From Anseranas semipalmata (taxonomy: Eukaryota; Chordata; Aves; Anseriformes; Anseranatidae), in NCBI GenBank assembly GCA_013399115.1, contig VXAA01006093.1, positions 740,637-804,636 on the forward strand: 64,000 nucleotides of DNA, in the 5' to 3' direction. Below, one piece after another: positions 62,090 through 64,000 of the stretch (its first letter is position 1; each line of letters begins with the position of its first letter). The position numbers were made by a program, and so were the translations under genes. The notes under the pieces are model-generated. The model was given only the letters and a program-made list of their open reading frames with translations. It did not search any database and was not told the origin of the DNA.

Positions 62090-62470
62090 GGCAGAGCTTC
62101 ACTCTGAGACCGGGGAGGGGAGAGAAGGGGCTGGACACATCCGAAGCACGGAGAGCTGGCTTGTTTGAACTGCCTGATGACCAGTTGCACAGCTGGGAAA
62201 AGATGGAGGTGATGGCCACCCCTCACCTCCTCACAATTGCCCAGTTTGTACCCACATAGAGTCCCTTAACCACACAGTATAAAAGAAAGGAACCTGATCA
62301 CAGTGGCCCAAGTCTCGCCCATAGACGGGCTTCGTCTCCTAGGGGCAAAGGCTTACCGCAGCGAAGAGCTGTGCACAGCCAACACGCGCATTCAGTGCAG
62401 GCTGCACACCTTTCTCGGACTGACCGAGCAAATCTCACACGTGCAGCAATGCAACATTAAACTAATCACA
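62090..62470 (+). mobile_element. possible solo LTR or LTR fragment (GC/CpG-richer island with TATA box)
   Basis: A stretch clearly richer in G+C and CpG than its surroundings. It has TATAAAAG at 62279-62286, a following segment with many CpGs (CTCGCCC, GACGGGCTTCG, ACCGCAGCGAAG, AACACGCGCA) and an ATTAAA hexamer at about 62455. This order (TATA, short transcribed region, poly(A) signal) is what an endogenous retroviral LTR shows. I cannot place its ends or a target-site duplication and see no internal retroviral genes. A cellular promoter or upstream first exon is the alternative. Confidence 0.35.
62279..62286 (+). promoter_or_regulatory. TATA-box-like TATAAAAG
   Basis: Good match to a TATA box within a locally GC/CpG-richer island. 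It points to + strand transcription, opposite to ADGRA1. Confidence 0.35.
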
Positions 62471-64000
62471 TGGCAAAAAGACACATTTACAGAAAATTAT
62501 TTCCTCCTCAGACTTCAGGAGAAGGTTTTTCCTATTTTTTTCCACGAAATGTACCAAGAACATGAACATCCATAACATTAACTACTTAATAATCTTTGGT
62601 AAATAATGTCTACAGTCAATTCCTGGGATATGGTTTAATTGTGAACGCTGCCCTGTGTATACCTGATATTTCAAACAATTTCTTTTGAGTGCAGGTGGAA
62701 CAAAGGGCAAATGGACAGGGTTGTTCCATGACTGGACAATGTACAGGTAAAGTCAAAATACTCACTGCATGTCAAATATTTACTTTATGTAGAGATTCCT
62801 CAAAATTAAACATCAAAATCAAACTGTCTGCTACAGCAATGTGTCTGCCAACAAACTCCTGTGCTAGGATATTCATGAAAAATGCACACATTGAGAGTGC
62901 CCACACATTCACAATGCTGTTTAAAAATATGAATAAATATTTGTGAACAATTTTTACATCTAAGATAAATGAGAATCTTTTTGTCAATAGCATTAGTCAT
63001 TATGCACAGGAGTAGAATCTGAGCACTCAAGCAAAACCTGTTATTGCAGAAGAGGATGGATGGAGCTTGACCGGAGGCTCAGTTTTCAATTCTACTAATC
63101 TTATGTGTTGTGATGAATAAGTCAGTTCACCACACTTGCCTCAGTTTCCCTCTCACTTGGTGAAATAAAAATATTTCTTTTGTTCTTGAGTCCAGAGATG
63201 AAACACAATATGTGAACAGATTATTACTAATACCAACAACAGTAACGTTAAATTTTGAGTGAATGACTGTGCTTCAGATGTTTCAAACTCTACATAAATA
63301 ATCTCCTGTTTTAAAATTTTATTTGGACACAATATTACCACATCCCACAATAACTGATATTCCATGGTGTGCTAGCAGCAGCATCTCGGGAAGCCGCTCC
63401 ACCTCTAGGAAAGGAGAACCAACATCAAATGTTTCGCATGGGATCTATAGCTTTGCAATGACACAGATCAGCACTGGCAACTTATATTTTCCCTAGAAAA
63501 GCTTAGAGTATGTGTCAGCAACATACCAGTTAGGATTTAGACATTCTGTGAGTGTTTTCAAAACAGAATGCCAATAATCCCTTCATGACTCCATTTCACT
63601 TTTAGTCCTATTAACTGGATTGGACTGGCAATCATTAAAAAGGAAATTCTGAACACTATAGATTTTTCTAAGGAATATTCTTCTGCTGGAAATTGCCAGA
63701 GTTTTAAAATGAAAGTTATCCACAGAGATCCATACATTTCTACAAAAATATGATAGAAATTATCCAAATTTCAAAACCTCCCATGTCATCTGTCCAGACA
63801 TTCCCAAAGCTGCTGTGTGACCTGCAGCCAGGGAAAGAGGGCATAGCAGTAAACCAGCTCTAAGGATTTTCCAGGAGGCTCCTAGGACTCCCAGCTCCAA
63901 AGACTTCTTGTAACCTGGGAAACTTTCCAAAAAGCCAAAGGAAAGGTTCTTTTGAACACTGATTCATAATTGCAAACTAAATTTGTAAGAATTTCTGAAG

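Larger units (their letters stand above)
60083..64000. other. upstream ADGRA1 intron or 5' flank, no confirmed exon
   Basis: The exon at 59875-60082 enters in an open frame, so this region is probably intron of a longer transcript or contains its first exon. Candidate but unproven pieces are 60337-60357 (ATG plus six codons, then GTAAGA), 61287-61318 (flanked by TTAG and GTAAGG) and about 62790-62850. A GC-richer, TATA-containing island lies at about 62090-62470. Nothing is recognised in 63000-64000. Confidence 0.5.

Noticed and set aside
1..64000. tRNA, rRNA, snRNA, known miRNA or CRISPR arrays
   Set aside because: No cloverleaf with A/B boxes, no rRNA-like stretch and no spaced direct-repeat array were seen by eye. 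A covariance-model scan was not possible here.

Overview
This is vertebrate, almost certainly avian, nuclear DNA. It is AT-rich, intron-dominated and sparse in repeats, and the recognisable interspersed repeats are mostly CR1 LINEs of bird type plus two old MIR-like SINE relics. There is no bacterial or organellar content.

One gene accounts for essentially all supportable coding sequence: the 3' part of an adhesion G-protein-coupled receptor of subfamily A on the minus strand, which I identify as ADGRA1 (GPR123). Seven coding exons join without a phase break (60082-59875, 58923-58715, 49495-49368, 48464-48341, 37017-36872, 8446-8351, 5092-3871) into 2133 nt, or 710 residues plus stop. Read from the high-coordinate end they encode part of the extracellular GAIN domain, the GPS region, TM1, TM2, TM3, TM4, then TM5-TM7 with a cytoplasmic tail of about 260 residues ending in ETTV, a PDZ-binding terminus. 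The reading frame is still open at the first exon, so the true N-terminus is further upstream, either beyond 60082 in this window or outside it. A long AU-rich 3' UTR probably fills much of 1-3870.

Layout: 1-3870 probable 3' UTR and downstream flank; 3871-5092 last coding exon; 8351-8446 TM4 exon; 8447-36871 a 28.4-kb intron with a 256-base assembly gap, two MIR-like relics, several CR1 pieces and one younger CR1 3' fragment (31701-32452); 36872-37017 TM3 exon; 37018-48340 an 11.3-kb intron containing two apparently identical 2191-bp copies in tandem, separated by a single N; 48341-49495 the TM2 and TM1 exons; 49496-58714 a 9.2-kb intron with an old CR1; 58715-60082 the GPS and GAIN exons; 60083-64000 upstream intron or flank with a GC/CpG-richer, TATA-containing island near 62090-62470 that looks like an LTR fragment.

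The most interesting biology is that GAIN/GPS-coding exons are intact here, whereas the human ADGRA1 protein I remember is a short form starting at a Met equivalent to residue 139, exactly at the GPS-TM1 splice junction. The clearest technical point is the tandem duplication, which may be an assembly artefact. I did not find a convincing undescribed system.
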